64,000 nucleotides of DNA from Motiliproteus coralliicola (lineage in GTDB: Bacteria > Pseudomonadota > Gammaproteobacteria > Pseudomonadales > Balneatricaceae): assembly GCF_003345655.1 (NCBI RefSeq), contig NZ_QQOH01000006.1:62001-126000 (forward strand), given 5' to 3'. Positions 50,316-60,098 of the stretch are shown piece by piece. Made by a program: the position numbers and the translations under genes. The notes under the pieces are model-generated. The model was not told the DNA's origin, did not search any database, and saw only the letters and a program-made list of their open reading frames with translations. Position 1 is the first letter of the stretch. Each line of letters opens with the position of its first letter.

Positions 50316-50951
50316 ATGCTGCACACTTTTATCGACACCACCCTGCTGGCACTGTTTATCCCGACCTTTCTGTTCGTGTCGATCACCCCCGGCATGTGCA
50401 TGACGCTGGCGCTGACGCTGGGAATGACCATCGGCGTGCGCCGCACCCTGTGGATGATGCTGGGCGAGCTGGTCGGTGTTGGGTTGGTGGCGGTGCTGTC
50501 GGTGCTTGGCGTTGCCGCGCTGATGCTGCAGTACCCGCAGGCATTCTCGCTGTTCAAGTGGGTCGGTGGCGGTTACCTGTTCTACATCGGTGTTCAGCTG
50601 TGGATGTCACGGGGCAAAATGGCGATCAGTCACAACAACACCGAGGTTAATCGGTCCTCGGCCATGCAACTGATCACCCAAGGCTTTGTCACGGCCGTGG
50701 CCAACCCCAAGGGCTGGGCCTTTTTTGTGTCGCTATTACCGCCATTTATCAGTCAGCAGCACCCGATGGTGCCGCAGATCAGCATTCTGGTGGCGATGAT
50801 CCTGCTGATCGAACTGCTCTGCCTGCTGCTCTATGCCACCGGCGGTCTGACCCTGAGCCGGTTTTTGCAGAAGAGCGGTAATGTGCGCCTGATGAATCGA
50901 TTTGCTGGTAGCCTGATGATGGGCGTGGGGGTCTGGCTGGCGCTGGGCTGA
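50316..50951 (+). CDS. LysE/RhtB-family exporter
   Basis: A 211-residue membrane protein with about six helices and the N-terminal family motif FLFVSITPGMCMTLALTLG (about 18-36), with the central VANPKGWAFFVSLLPPF (about 127-143). A second, separate LysE member in this window, only distantly similar to the one at 28735. The substrate is unknown. A 17-bp palindrome follows before prsT. Confidence 0.9.
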   Translation: MLHTFIDTTLLALFIPTFLFVSITPGMCMTLALTLGMTIGVRRTLWMMLGELVGVGLVAVLSVLGVAALMLQYPQAFSLFKWVGGGYLFYIGVQLWMSRGKMAISHNNTEVNRSSAMQLITQGFVTAVANPKGWAFFVSLLPPFISQQHPMVPQISILVAMILLIELLCLLLYATGGLTLSRFLQKSGNVRLMNRFAGSLMMGVGVWLALG

Positions 50952-50972
50952 TCGGCCTCGACACCCTGCGCC

Positions 50973-50989
50973 TGATCAAACTTTGATCA
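50973..50989. promoter_or_regulatory. 17-bp perfect palindrome between lysE-type gene and prsT
   Basis: TGATCAAACTTTGATCA has 8-base arms around one C. It lies 22 bases after the exporter gene and about 70 before prsT. It could be an operator of prsT or a short terminator of the exporter gene. It does not fit the FNR/ANR consensus, which needs four bases between TTGAT and ATCAA. Confidence 0.5.
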
Positions 50990-51057
50990 ATAAACTACGC
51001 TTGTAGCATCAACAGCGAGAGACAGCGTCGCTTTTATTCCATACAGTTAAGGATCAG

Positions 51058-53946
51058 TTGTTAGGAGTGGTTGCTATCGTGTTTCGACCTTTTACCCTTA
51101 CCGCGCTAATCGTGACGCTGGGAATCAGCCCACTATCTTTGGCCGCCTACACCAAACAGGATATTCCTGATCTGTACGAGCAGGCCCTGATTGAGCTGGA
51201 GAACGGAGAGGCTTCCAGCGCCGAGATCCATCTCAAGAACGCCCTGCAGGTCGCTCCGGAATTCCTGGCCGGTCATGTGTTGCTGGGACAGACCTATCTG
51301 GACCAAGGCCGGCCGGCCCTGGCACAGAAGCAACTGGAACGGGGACTCGAGCTGGGTGCCGACCCGGCACTGATCATGGAACCGCTGGCCAACGCCCTGT
51401 TGGCCCAGAAAAAGTTCGACCTGCTGCTCGATATCGTGTATCCGGCTGATTTCAGTGCCAGCCTCAACGCGAAGATACTGGTCTATCGGGGGCGGGCGAA
51501 TCTCGAACTGGCAAACTATAACGAAGCCGAGCTGGCCTTCCGTGACGCGGCCCGGATCGATGTCACCAATCTGTCGGCTCTGCTGGGTCAGGCCCGGGTT
51601 CATCTGGCCCGACACAGTTTTGACCAGGCCAGCAGGATCGCAGATCAGGCCCTAGCCACCGAACCGGACAACGCCGAAGTCTGGTACCTGCTGGGGTCCA
51701 TTGCCCATGCCAAGAAACAGTTCAAGACCGGGATAGAGCACTACGGTAAAGCTCTGTCCCTCAACCCGGATCACTATCAGGCGAAGCTGTCGCGGATCGG
51801 GGTCTATCTGGATACCGGATTGGTGCAGGAGGCCCTGAAAGACCTGCTCGAACTGCATGAGCTGGCCGCCTTTGACCCTCAGGTATCCTACCTGCTGAGT
51901 GTCGCGCAGCGTCGTGCCCGGCTACCTGACCAGTCAAAGGAGAGCCTGGGCAAAGCCCGTGACACCATTGAATCGCTACCGGCCGAAGTCACCAGCGCCC
52001 ACGGGCCCAGCCTGCTCTTATCAGGCATGATCTACTACGATCTGGGTGAGTGGCAGAAAGCCGTAACTCAACTGGATACCTATGCCAAACGCTATGCCAG
52101 CGCCCTGAGCGTCGGAAAGCTGCTCGGCTCTGCCTATCTGAAACTGGGTAATCTGGACGCGGCGATCAGCAACCTGGAAAAAGCCCAGCGTACCCAGCCA
52201 AAGGATCTGCAGCTGCTGTTGATGCTAGGCGATGCCTACCTGAAAAAGTTCAAGCATTACAAAGCCTCGGTAGTCTACGGCCAGGCCCTGACACTCTCAC
52301 CCGGCAACCCGGAAGCCGGTAAAGGTTTGGGGCTAAGTCAGATCCGGATGGGAGACCGTGGACCGGGCCTAGAGACGCTGCGCCAGATCTATCAGCAAAG
52401 CCCCAATGCCACCGAAGCCGGGGTGATTCTGGCAGTCACCCTATTGCAGGATAAGGCCTACGCCGAAGCGATTCTGGTTGCCGAAGAGCTGTTGCAGAAG
52501 TCACCGGACAACCTAGTGCTAAAAAATCTACTGGCCAGCGCCTATATCGCCGTCGACAAACCTCAGCAAGGGCGCGAACTCTATCAGGCGATTCTTCAAC
52601 AACAGCCCGATTTCAAACCGGCCAGAATCAACCTCGCCAAGCTGGATCGAGTGGAAGGTAAGCTAGAGAGCGCTCGACAGCGCCTCGATGGTTTGCTACT
52701 GGACGAGCCCCAGAATACCCTACTGATGCTGGAGATGGCCCGTATCTATGATCAACTCAAGCAAAGCGATCAGGCCGTCTCCTGGCTAGAGAAAGCCTAC
52801 GCCAACAACGTCAATGACACCGCTGTCGGCAGCTATCTGGTTCGACTCTACCTGCGTAGCGGCCAGGGTGACCAAGCACTGGAGCTGGCCCGAAAGCTAG
52901 CATCGGACAACCCCAACGACTGGCGCGCCACCCAAGCACTGGCCCTGGCGTTATTGGATAGCAAGGAACTGGAAAGCGCCCGCGGCAAACTCAAGCAGCT
53001 ATCACTACAATCCGGCTACGACGCCGGCCAGCTCCTAACCACCGCCGATCTTCAGCTTCGCGCCCGGGATATATCCGGGGCCATTTACAGTCTCTCCAAG
53101 GCGATCAAGGCAGAGCCCGGACAACTCGCCACCCGCCAACGCTATGCCTCATTACTGTTGCAGCAACGTCGAATGGAGGAGTTTAACGAGGAGCTGGAAT
53201 ACCTGCGCCAAGCGCACCCCGATCATCCCTCCACGCTGGTTATCGAAGCCGACCTGCTGGCCAGCCAGAGACAGTTTGAACAAGCGCTAGAGTACTATCG
53301 GCGCGCCCTGACAAGAGCCCCAAGTTCATCCACCGCGCTTAAAGTCCACCGCACCCACCTTGCTGCCGGTCAACCCCAACAGTCGCTGCTATTTCTGCAG
53401 GATTGGACCCGGCGCTACCCACAAGATCTACGCACTACCGAAGTCTTGGCTCAGGGCTATGTGCTCAGCGGCCAATACCCAAAAGCCCAGCAGCTGTTTG
53501 AGCGGTTGCTGGCCAACGGTGCCCAGACCGCACCGATCCATAACAACCTGGCCAACCTGTACCTGAAGCAGGGCGATCCCAGGGCGTTGGAACATGCCCA
53601 GAAGGCTCAGCAACTGGCACCGAACGACCCCAGTACCAACGACACCCTCGGCTGGGTACTGGTCAACCAGGGCAAGCTCAGTGAGGGTCTCAAATACCTC
53701 CGCGACGCCTCGGTTCGCTCGGCCAACAACCCAGAAGTGCTGTTTCATATTGCAGCCACCCTGTATCAACTGGATCGGGGTGATGAAGCCAGACGAGCGC
53801 TAAACCGAGCCATGGCCAGCGGACATCGCTTTGACGGATACGATCAGGCGCTGGAGCTGCGGGGCCTGTTGGCGGACAACCCGCCGCAACAGGAACGTCA
53901 GCGTTTTTTACACATCAATGAGTTACCGCAAAACGAAAAGCAGTAA
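51058..53946 (+). CDS. prsT: PEP-CTERM-system TPR-repeat protein PrsT
   Basis: A 962-residue protein made almost entirely of tetratricopeptide repeats (units of about 34 residues such as AEIHLKNALQVAPEFLAGHVLLGQTYLDQGRP) from about residue 35 to the end, behind a signal peptide (about 9-30, FRPFTLTALIVTLGISPLSLAA). Length and repeat pattern match PrsT of exosortase/PEP-CTERM exopolysaccharide systems. The start is TTG at 51058 (AAGGA four bases upstream) or GTG at 51079 (AGGAG further upstream). The gene next to it encodes an exosortase-type substrate. Exosortase itself is not in the window. Confidence 0.87.
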   Translation: MLGVVAIVFRPFTLTALIVTLGISPLSLAAYTKQDIPDLYEQALIELENGEASSAEIHLKNALQVAPEFLAGHVLLGQTYLDQGRPALAQKQLERGLELGADPALIMEPLANALLAQKKFDLLLDIVYPADFSASLNAKILVYRGRANLELANYNEAELAFRDAARIDVTNLSALLGQARVHLARHSFDQASRIADQALATEPDNAEVWYLLGSIAHAKKQFKTGIEHYGKALSLNPDHYQAKLSRIGVYLDTGLVQEALKDLLELHELAAFDPQVSYLLSVAQRRARLPDQSKESLGKARDTIESLPAEVTSAHGPSLLLSGMIYYDLGEWQKAVTQLDTYAKRYASALSVGKLLGSAYLKLGNLDAAISNLEKAQRTQPKDLQLLLMLGDAYLKKFKHYKASVVYGQALTLSPGNPEAGKGLGLSQIRMGDRGPGLETLRQIYQQSPNATEAGVILAVTLLQDKAYAEAILVAEELLQKSPDNLVLKNLLASAYIAVDKPQQGRELYQAILQQQPDFKPARINLAKLDRVEGKLESARQRLDGLLLDEPQNTLLMLEMARIYDQLKQSDQAVSWLEKAYANNVNDTAVGSYLVRLYLRSGQGDQALELARKLASDNPNDWRATQALALALLDSKELESARGKLKQLSLQSGYDAGQLLTTADLQLRARDISGAIYSLSKAIKAEPGQLATRQRYASLLLQQRRMEEFNEELEYLRQAHPDHPSTLVIEADLLASQRQFEQALEYYRRALTRAPSSSTALKVHRTHLAAGQPQQSLLFLQDWTRRYPQDLRTTEVLAQGYVLSGQYPKAQQLFERLLANGAQTAPIHNNLANLYLKQGDPRALEHAQKAQQLAPNDPSTNDTLGWVLVNQGKLSEGLKYLRDASVRSANNPEVLFHIAATLYQLDRGDEARRALNRAMASGHRFDGYDQALELRGLLADNPPQQERQRFLHINELPQNEKQ

Positions 53947-53975
53947 CTTATTGAATAAAAAAACCATTTGAACAA

Positions 53976-53991
53976 GGGAACGTATATTGCA
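53976..53991 (+). promoter_or_regulatory. candidate sigma-54 promoter of the PEP-CTERM-like gene
   Basis: GGGAACGTATATTGCA keeps the core GG-N10-GC and TTGCA. The TGGCACG part is weaker (gGGaACG). The predicted start is near 54002, 51 bases before the ATG. PEP-CTERM loci are known to use the sigma-54 activator PrsR with the PrsK kinase, which fits. Confidence 0.65.
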
Positions 53992-54052
53992 GGGAAATTT
54001 ATCACCCAAGCAGAAGTACTGAAGTTTCGCGCCAAGCTTCAAGGAAAGGACT

Positions 54053-54937
54053 ATGAAAAAACTGTTAACTCCCGCCGCCAGCAGCCTTGCACTCGCTGCA
54101 ACCCTGCTGTTTAGCGGCCAGGCTCAAGCCGCCATGCAAACCTGGCAATGGTCGTTTACCGACAGCGCCTGCGGAAGCTCCGACAACAGTGTCTGTAATG
54201 GCGATACCGCCAGTACCTACGGCGATACCTGGACTCAGGACAGTACGGCTGGAAGCGGCCCGGATGTCACCACTCAGGCTTGGTCCGATACCAACGATGT
54301 CGGCGGCGATGATCAGTTTGAGACCGCGCGGCTGCAGCATTATTCCGATAGCGGCATCGGCGTGGTTAATCGGGAAGAGACCCTTGGCGACGTACCGGAC
54401 CATGCCTTTGGTGACTCCTCCTCTCCGACCGGAGATACCTTCGATAACATGGACGCCGTGGTGTTCAGCTTCACCGAAGATATCACCCTGGATTATGTCC
54501 GTTTCGGCTGGTGGTCCGGCGACTATGACTTCTCACTGCTAGCTTGGACCGGCGGTGCAGGCGGGCCTGGCGATCTGACCGGTGGCACCTACGAGGGCCT
54601 GGTCAATGGTGGCGGCTGGAGCCTGGTCGGACATTACTACGACAGTGAAAGCACCAGCATCGGCAGCGATGTACAATTTGATGTCAATGCGGGCGGCATC
54701 TCCAGCAGCTACTACATGCTGTCGGTACTGAACCCTGAGCTCAACACCGGCACCTGTAGCAGCCCATCCCGTAGTTGCGCACCCGACAGCTACGGCGGCA
54801 ATGATTTCTTCAAGCTGCATACGGTTGGCGGCTATACCCACGACGATCCGCCCCCTCCTGGGGTACCGCTACCGGCGACAGCACTGCTGTTCCTGGTCGC
54901 CTTGCCACTGCTGCGGATTCGTCGCAAGCAAGCCTGA
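54053..54937 (+). CDS. exosortase-dependent surface protein (VPLPA C-terminus, XDP1-like)
   Basis: A 294-residue secreted protein with a signal peptide (KKLLTPAASSLALAATLLFS, cleavage after AQA about residue 26). The mature part is acidic, rich in Gly, Ser, Asp and Thr, and has four cysteines. The C-terminus is a sorting signal in three parts: the motif VPLPA, a hydrophobic helix (TALLFLVALPLL) and the basic end RIRRKQA. This is the PEP-CTERM layout with Leu in place of Glu, as in XDP1-type substrates. The product should be cleaved and anchored by an exosortase. A strong terminator follows. Confidence 0.85.
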   Translation: MKKLLTPAASSLALAATLLFSGQAQAAMQTWQWSFTDSACGSSDNSVCNGDTASTYGDTWTQDSTAGSGPDVTTQAWSDTNDVGGDDQFETARLQHYSDSGIGVVNREETLGDVPDHAFGDSSSPTGDTFDNMDAVVFSFTEDITLDYVRFGWWSGDYDFSLLAWTGGAGGPGDLTGGTYEGLVNGGGWSLVGHYYDSESTSIGSDVQFDVNAGGISSSYYMLSVLNPELNTGTCSSPSRSCAPDSYGGNDFFKLHTVGGYTHDDPPPPGVPLPATALLFLVALPLLRIRRKQA

Positions 54938-54954
54938 ATCCCCTTCCCAGGCTG

Positions 54955-54985
54955 AAAAAACCGCTGCTAATGCAGCGGTTTTTTT
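54955..54985. terminator. bidirectional intrinsic terminator
   Basis: AAAAAACCGCTGC and GCAGCGGTTTTTT form a perfect 13-bp stem with a TAAT loop. A- and T-runs on both sides serve the surface-protein gene and the converging pseudouridine synthase gene. Confidence 0.94.
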
Positions 54986-55009
54986 ATCGGGGAAAACAGT
55001 CATGCCAGC

Positions 55010-55855
55010 TTAGAGCTGCAATTGCTGCGATTCCGGCACCTGGTAACTGGCACTCCGCCCACTATCGTCAAAGCCCAGATAAACACACTGCAGCTGTAAG
55101 TCAGGATCATCGACCCCAGCATTGCCGTATAATCGATCTCCCAGGATAGGGAAGCCTAAGCTACTGAGATGGATACGTATCTGATGCTTGCGCCCGGTCT
55201 CCAGCCCAACCTCGACCAGGCTCAGCTCTCGCTCCGAATCATGGCCCAATCGACGGATATTGCTGATAGCTTCGCGCCCATCAACCGGTAGCTGGCAGCG
55301 TATCGGCTCTTCCGGGGCACAGCCCCGAACAACCGCCCGGTAAGTTTTCGTGACCTGACGTTGCTCGAACAGCTGAGTTAACCACCGCGCCTGCTGTTTG
55401 CTATGGGCCAGCAACACCAAGCCCCGTGTAGCGCGGTCCAGGCGATGGATAATAAAAGCCGGCCGTTCGGGCTTCAGCTTGGTTTCGGCCCAGCGATATA
55501 AGGTGGTGTGATCAGCGTATTTGGAGCCCTGGCAGAGCATCCCGCTGGGTTTATTCCAAACCGTATAACCACCCTCGTCGGCGATCAGAGCGGGCTCCAG
55601 CGGTACCTGCGCCAGCACGCTGGAATCGAAATAGAGATACAGCCGGTCGTGTAGATTCAACAATCGGGACGCACGGCGCAATCGCTGGGGTTGAGACTTC
55701 CCTCGGGAATGCCATACCGCTCCTTTTTGCATCGCGGCCTTGAGCTCAGAACGGGACAGGTCCCGACACTCGGGCATCGCTGCCAGCCAGTCGATCGCTT
55801 TTCGGTCCGGCTGATCGATCCGAACCATCTGTTGAAATCGTTGAACCATGACCAT
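55010..55855 (-). CDS. RluA-family RNA pseudouridine synthase
   Basis: A 281-residue enzyme from the ATG at 55855. Nearby ATGs at 55849 and 55828 are equally possible, since no strong ribosome site is seen. The N-terminal 80 residues look like a divergent S4-type domain. The catalytic motif HRLDRATRGL, with the catalytic Asp, is at about 137-146. The later GRKHQIRIHL and LGDRLYG motifs of the family are present. It isomerises uridine in rRNA or tRNA. The exact site cannot be told from sequence alone. Confidence 0.88.
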   Translation of the reverse strand: MVMVQRFQQMVRIDQPDRKAIDWLAAMPECRDLSRSELKAAMQKGAVWHSRGKSQPQRLRRASRLLNLHDRLYLYFDSSVLAQVPLEPALIADEGGYTVWNKPSGMLCQGSKYADHTTLYRWAETKLKPERPAFIIHRLDRATRGLVLLAHSKQQARWLTQLFEQRQVTKTYRAVVRGCAPEEPIRCQLPVDGREAISNIRRLGHDSERELSLVEVGLETGRKHQIRIHLSSLGFPILGDRLYGNAGVDDPDLQLQCVYLGFDDSGRSASYQVPESQQLQL

Positions 55856-55875
55856 CCAATAAGAAAGTAACAGAC

Positions 55876-55902
55876 ACAAAAAAGCGGGCCGAAGCCCGCT
55901 TT
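55876..55902 (-). terminator. intrinsic terminator of pnp
   Basis: On the minus strand AAAGCGGGC-TTCG-GCCCGCTTT closes a 9-bp stem and continues into T, 20 bases after the pnp stop. Confidence 0.92.
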
Positions 55903-55921
55903 AGATTACGTCGAGGAGCGA

Positions 55922-58030
55922 TTAGCCCTCAAGGCCCTCGTCTTCACGCAGGTCCTTCATGCTCAGCTTGATACGGCCACGCGGATCAACATCCAGCACC
56001 TTGACCTTAACCATCTCGCCTTCTTTCAGGTAGTCGGTGACCTTCTCAACACGCTCGGTAGAGATCTGCGAGATGTGAACCAGACCGTCCTTGCCAGGCA
56101 GGATGTTAACGAAAGCACCAAAGTCGACGATACGCTCAACCTTACCTTCGTAGATCTTACCGACTTCCGCTTCAGCAGTGATCGCCAGAACCTTGTCGAT
56201 AGCCGCTTGAGCGCCAGCCTTCTCGGCAGCGAAGATCTTCACGGTGCCGTCGTCTTCCAGATCGATAGAAGCACCGGTCTCTTCGGTGATGGAACGGATG
56301 GTCGCACCACCCTTACCGATCACGTCACGGATCTTCTCCGGGTTGATCTTCAGCTGAGTCATCGCCGGGGCGTTGTCGGACAGCTCAGGACGGGCGTAAC
56401 CGATGACCTTGGCCATTTCACGCAGAATGTGCTGACGGGCGTCCAGCGCCTGCTCCAGCGCGATCTCCATGATCTCTTCGGTGATGCCTTCGATCTTGAT
56501 ATCCATCTGCAGTGCAGTGATACCGTTCTCGGAACCGGCCACTTTGAAGTCCATGTCACCCAGGTGATCTTCGTCACCCAGGATGTCGGTCAGTACGGCA
56601 AACTTGTCGCCTTCCTTCACCAGACCCATGGCGATACCGGCAACCGGACGCTTAACCGGTACACCAGCATCCATCAGCGCCAGCGAAGCACCACAAACGG
56701 AAGCCATGGAGCTGGAACCGTTAGATTCGGTGATCTCGGAGACAACCCGGATGGTGTACGGGAACTCGTCCTGGCTCGGCATCATCGCCTGAATACCACG
56801 ACGGGCCAGACGACCGTGACCGATCTCACGACGACCGGCACCCATCATGCGTGAACACTCGCCTACGGAGTAACCCGGGAAGTTGTAGTGGAACAGGAAC
56901 GGATCCTTACGCTCGCCTTCCAGCGCATCGATGATCTGCTGATCACGGCTGGTACCCAGAGTGGCGGTAACGATCGCCTGAGTTTCACCACGGGTGAACA
57001 GGGAAGAGCCGTGGGTCTTACCCAGCACGCCAACTTCAACTTCGATCGGACGAACGGTCTTAGTGTCACGACCGTCGATACGCGGCTCGCCGTTTACAAC
57101 GCGGGAACGAACGATATTCTTCTCGACTGAAGCGAACAGTTTGGAAACTTCTTTCGGATCGTTAGCCGGCTCTTCACCGCCAGCCAGAGCCTCAACCGCC
57201 GCATCACGGATCTCACCCAGACGACCGTAACGGACCAGCTTCTCGCTGATCTGGTAAGCTTCGGTGATCTGCGCACCGTAACCGTCGATGATCTGCTGCT
57301 TCAGCGCGCTGTTCTCTTCCGGCGCCTGCCAGTCCCAGGTCGGCTTGGCATTTTCGGCGGCAAATTCGTTGATCGCTTCGATGGCAACCTGCATCTCGTC
57401 GTGGGCGAACAGTACCGCACCCAGCATCTCGTCTTCGGTCAGCTCTTCGGCTTCGGACTCAACCATCAGCACGGCATCTTTGGTACCGGCAACAACCATG
57501 TCCAGCAGTGAGGATTCCATCTGCTCGAAGCTCGGGTTCAGTAGGTAGCCTTCCTCTTCGTCGAAACCGACGCGAGCGGCACCGATCGGGCCGTTGAACG
57601 GGATACCGGAGATCGCCAGCGCCGCAGAGGTACCGATCATCGCGGCGATGTCCGGGCAGTTTTTCTTGTCGGCGGAAACCACGGTACAGATGACCTGCAC
57701 TTCGTTCATGAAACCTTTCGGGAACAGCGGACGGATCGGACGGTCGATCAGACGCGAAGTCAGGGTTTCAAACTCGCTAGGACGGGCTTCACGCTTGAAG
57801 AAACCACCCGGGATCTTACCGACGGAGTAGGTTTTTTCCTGGTAGTGAACGGACAGCGGGAAGAACGGCTGGTCCGGACGGGCTTCTTTGTTACCGACAA
57901 CAGTAGCAAGTACCTGGTTTTCACCCATGGTGACCAGAACCGCACCGGATGCCTGACGGGCAATACGGCCGGTTTCCAGCGTGACGGTCTGACCGCCAAA
58001 CTCAAATGTTTTGCTCATTGGATTCAACAC
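55922..58030 (-). CDS. pnp: polynucleotide phosphorylase
   Basis: A 702-residue exoribonuclease that degrades RNA with phosphate and is part of the degradosome. GTG at 58030 is chosen because GAGGAA lies 6 bases upstream and the product then starts [12 protein letters not shown], which aligns with MLNPIVRKFQYG of E. coli; an ATG at 58018 is too short. Two RNase PH domains (about 10-225 and 325-545) flank a helical domain. The KH domain (about 555-612) has [18 protein letters not shown], and the S1 domain follows (about 620-690). Downstream of rpsO, the standard order. Confidence 0.97.
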   Translation of the reverse strand: MLNPMSKTFEFGGQTVTLETGRIARQASGAVLVTMGENQVLATVVGNKEARPDQPFFPLSVHYQEKTYSVGKIPGGFFKREARPSEFETLTSRLIDRPIRPLFPKGFMNEVQVICTVVSADKKNCPDIAAMIGTSAALAISGIPFNGPIGAARVGFDEEEGYLLNPSFEQMESSLLDMVVAGTKDAVLMVESEAEELTEDEMLGAVLFAHDEMQVAIEAINEFAAENAKPTWDWQAPEENSALKQQIIDGYGAQITEAYQISEKLVRYGRLGEIRDAAVEALAGGEEPANDPKEVSKLFASVEKNIVRSRVVNGEPRIDGRDTKTVRPIEVEVGVLGKTHGSSLFTRGETQAIVTATLGTSRDQQIIDALEGERKDPFLFHYNFPGYSVGECSRMMGAGRREIGHGRLARRGIQAMMPSQDEFPYTIRVVSEITESNGSSSMASVCGASLALMDAGVPVKRPVAGIAMGLVKEGDKFAVLTDILGDEDHLGDMDFKVAGSENGITALQMDIKIEGITEEIMEIALEQALDARQHILREMAKVIGYARPELSDNAPAMTQLKINPEKIRDVIGKGGATIRSITEETGASIDLEDDGTVKIFAAEKAGAQAAIDKVLAITAEAEVGKIYEGKVERIVDFGAFVNILPGKDGLVHISQISTERVEKVTDYLKEGEMVKVKVLDVDPRGRIKLSMKDLREDEGLEG

Positions 58031-58223
58031 AATGAATTCCTCTCTCAATTACTTAAATCATCACTGATTGTCATTGTGCTCAGCGCTCTGCCTCGGGCTT
58101 TCGCCCCGCCTGCAAACCGTACTCTGATGGCGCCTCTTTCAAATAGATGCCTTGGAAGCGACATGAAAGTACGGGCTGATCAGCAGATGTTGAACACTTA
58201 CCGGAGAGACTCTGCCTCTCCCT

Positions 58224-58256
58224 AAAAACAAAGGCCCTGACCTTTCGGTCAGAGCC
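58224..58256 (-). terminator. terminator/attenuator between rpsO and pnp
   Basis: On the minus strand GGCTCTGACC-GAAA-GGTCAGGGCC forms a 10-bp stem with one wobble, followed by TTTGTTTTT. It lies 15 bases after rpsO. In enterobacteria a comparable terminator lets part of the transcript continue into pnp. Confidence 0.88.
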
Positions 58257-58270
58257 CCTGCAGGACCCGC

Positions 58271-58540
58271 TTAGCGACGCAGACCCAGACGACCGATCAG
58301 CGTGGTGTAACGCTGGGCGTCTTTGCGCTTCAGGTAGTCCAGCAGCTTACGACGCTGGTTAACCATCCGGATCAGACCACGACGTGAGTGGTGATCCTTC
58401 TTGTTAGCCTTGAAGTGCGACTGCAGACCTTCGATGTTGGCGGTCAGCAGGGCTACCTGTACTTCAGGAGAACCGGTGTCGCCTTCTTTGGTCTGGTAAT
58501 CAGCCAGGATGGCCGCTTTCTGTTCGGCGGATAGTGCCAT
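58271..58540 (-). CDS. rpsO: 30S ribosomal protein S15
   Basis: An 89-residue protein with the standard S15 sequence: the 16S rRNA-binding segment [16 protein letters not shown]-like (here [18 protein letters not shown]) and the C-terminal [28 protein letters not shown] lies 9 bases before the ATG. It is placed between truB and pnp, as usual. Confidence 0.98.
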   Translation of the reverse strand: MALSAEQKAAILADYQTKEGDTGSPEVQVALLTANIEGLQSHFKANKKDHHSRRGLIRMVNQRRKLLDYLKRKDAQRYTTLIGRLGLRR

Positions 58541-58560
58541 GGTATAGCTCCATTAAAAAT

Positions 58561-58595
58561 ATGCACACACGCGCTACCCAAAAGGTGACGTGCAT
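58561..58595 (-). promoter_or_regulatory. hairpin in the rpsO leader
   Basis: ATGCAC and GTGCAT are arms of a hairpin whose inner bases CACC and GGGT also pair on the minus-strand RNA. It ends 21 bases before the rpsO start. S15 represses its own translation through leader structure in several bacteria; that this hairpin serves the purpose is inference. Confidence 0.45.
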
Positions 58596-58660
58596 TGGTT
58601 AAACAAACGACGTACCGTGCATATTTACAGTACGACGCGACAAGTCCTCTCAGCCTTATA

Positions 58661-59638
58661 CTAAGAGGATTGAATCAGACGCCGGGGAATCAAGACCCCG
58701 TTATCTGAAACCTGCCCCAACCCGAGAAAGCGCCCTTCAGTTGCGCCATTGTCAGGTTCGGAAAAAATCAGTACCGGATCGGCAGTCGCGGCCCCACAAC
58801 GAATCTTCTGCCCATGCCCCAGCCTTACGGCCTGTTCGGCATCGACAATCACTCGCGGCAGATCGGCCACGGCGGTCCAGGGCGCTAATAATAACGCATC
58901 CAGCGCCTTCAGGTCGCGCTGTTTTTCGTCATCTGCAGCCGTATCTGTTTCTGAAACAGTCGCGATCTCTTCAATCGCTTCAAGGCTCAGCATCATATCG
59001 GCCTTGTAGGGGCCGGAATCGAGCCGACGCAGCATGCTGACATGGGCGCCGCATCCCAGAAGCAATCCCAGATCCTCGACAATCGATCGGATATAAGTGC
59101 CCTTGGAGCAATAGACTTCCAGATCCAGTTCGGCCTGCTCGGGACGGTAATCGAGCAGCTCGATATGGTGAATTGTCACCCGTCTCGGCTTAACTTCGAC
59201 CTTTTCACCACGACGCGCCAACTTGTACAGCGGCTGGCCCTTGTGCTTGAGGGCCGAAAACATCGACGGTACCTGCTCGATCTCACCGCTGAAATGCTGC
59301 TCCAGCAACCTCAGAATCTGCTCACGGGAATAGTCGCCAACCGGTCGGGTTTCGACCACTTCACCATCGGCATCACTGGAATCGGTTCGAATACCCAACT
59401 TAGCGGTGGTGCGATAGCGTTTGTCGGCATCGAGGAGGAACTGGGAAAACTTGGTCGCCTCCCCCAGACAGATCGGCAGCATACCGGTCGCTAGCGGATC
59501 CAGCGCCCCGGTATGACCCGCCTTGGCAGCACCGTAGAGGCGCTTGACTCGCTGCAGCGCGTGATTGGAGCTGATACCGCCGGGTTTATCCAGCAACAGC
59601 ACTCCATCGATCGCGCGGCCTTTACGGCGTCGGGCCAA
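58661..59638 (-). CDS. truB: tRNA pseudouridine-55 synthase
   Basis: A 325-residue enzyme modifying U55 of tRNAs. TTG at 59638 is chosen because GGGGAAGG lies upstream in the end of rbfA and the product then starts ARRRKGRAIDGVLLLDKPGG in register with TruB; it begins 1 base after the rbfA stop. The catalytic motif GHTGALDPLATGMLP (Asp) is at about 41-55. The C-terminal domain has an insertion around VSETDTAADDEKQRD, slightly longer than in E. coli. Confidence 0.95.
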   Translation of the reverse strand: MARRRKGRAIDGVLLLDKPGGISSNHALQRVKRLYGAAKAGHTGALDPLATGMLPICLGEATKFSQFLLDADKRYRTTAKLGIRTDSSDADGEVVETRPVGDYSREQILRLLEQHFSGEIEQVPSMFSALKHKGQPLYKLARRGEKVEVKPRRVTIHHIELLDYRPEQAELDLEVYCSKGTYIRSIVEDLGLLLGCGAHVSMLRRLDSGPYKADMMLSLEAIEEIATVSETDTAADDEKQRDLKALDALLLAPWTAVADLPRVIVDAEQAVRLGHGQKIRCGAATADPVLIFSEPDNGATEGRFLGLGQVSDNGVLIPRRLIQSS

Positions 59639-59639
59639 T

Positions 59640-60083
59640 TTAGCCTTCCCCGCCGTTGTTGTCAGAGGAAGTGTCACTGGAGCTGTCGGCACCGGCATCG
59701 CCGCGATCGCCTTGACGCTGCTTGTCCTCGGACACCGCCTGCTCGATCAGCGAGGACATGTAGTTGCCCCGCATCACGGACGCGTCATAGTGGAATCGCA
59801 GCTGCGGTACGACCCGCATCTTGATCGCCTGAGCCACCCGCCCCCGTAGGAAGCCGGCAGCACGGTTGAGGATCTTGACCGACACCTCGCCTTGAGCCTG
59901 CGCCTCTTCGTTACCCATCACGGTCACGTAGATGTCGGCGTAGGACAGATCGCGGGACACTTTGGCCCCGCTGACGGTCACCAGACCCAAACGTGGATCT
60001 TTGACCTCTTGCTGGATCAGCTGAGCCAGCTCACGCTGGAGCTGCTCGGCGATCCGTTGGGTACGACTGAACTCTCTGGCCAT
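59640..60083 (-). CDS. rbfA: ribosome-binding factor A
   Basis: A 147-residue 16S rRNA-maturation factor. It starts REFSRTQRIAEQLQRELAQL and has a KH-type core with VTVSGAKVSRDLSYADIYVTV (about 36-56). The C-terminal tail is a low-complexity Asp/Ser/Gly-rich extension (about 120-147). It lies between infB and truB, and its last codons hold the truB ribosome site. Confidence 0.95.
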   Translation of the reverse strand: MAREFSRTQRIAEQLQRELAQLIQQEVKDPRLGLVTVSGAKVSRDLSYADIYVTVMGNEEAQAQGEVSVKILNRAAGFLRGRVAQAIKMRVVPQLRFHYDASVMRGNYMSSLIEQAVSEDKQRQGDRGDAGADSSSDTSSDNNGGEG

Positions 60084-60098
60084 AATGACTCCAGCTAC

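Noticed and set aside
50973-50989. FNR/ANR binding site
   Set aside because: The consensus needs TTGAT-N4-ATCAA; here the arms are separated by a single base and overlap differently.
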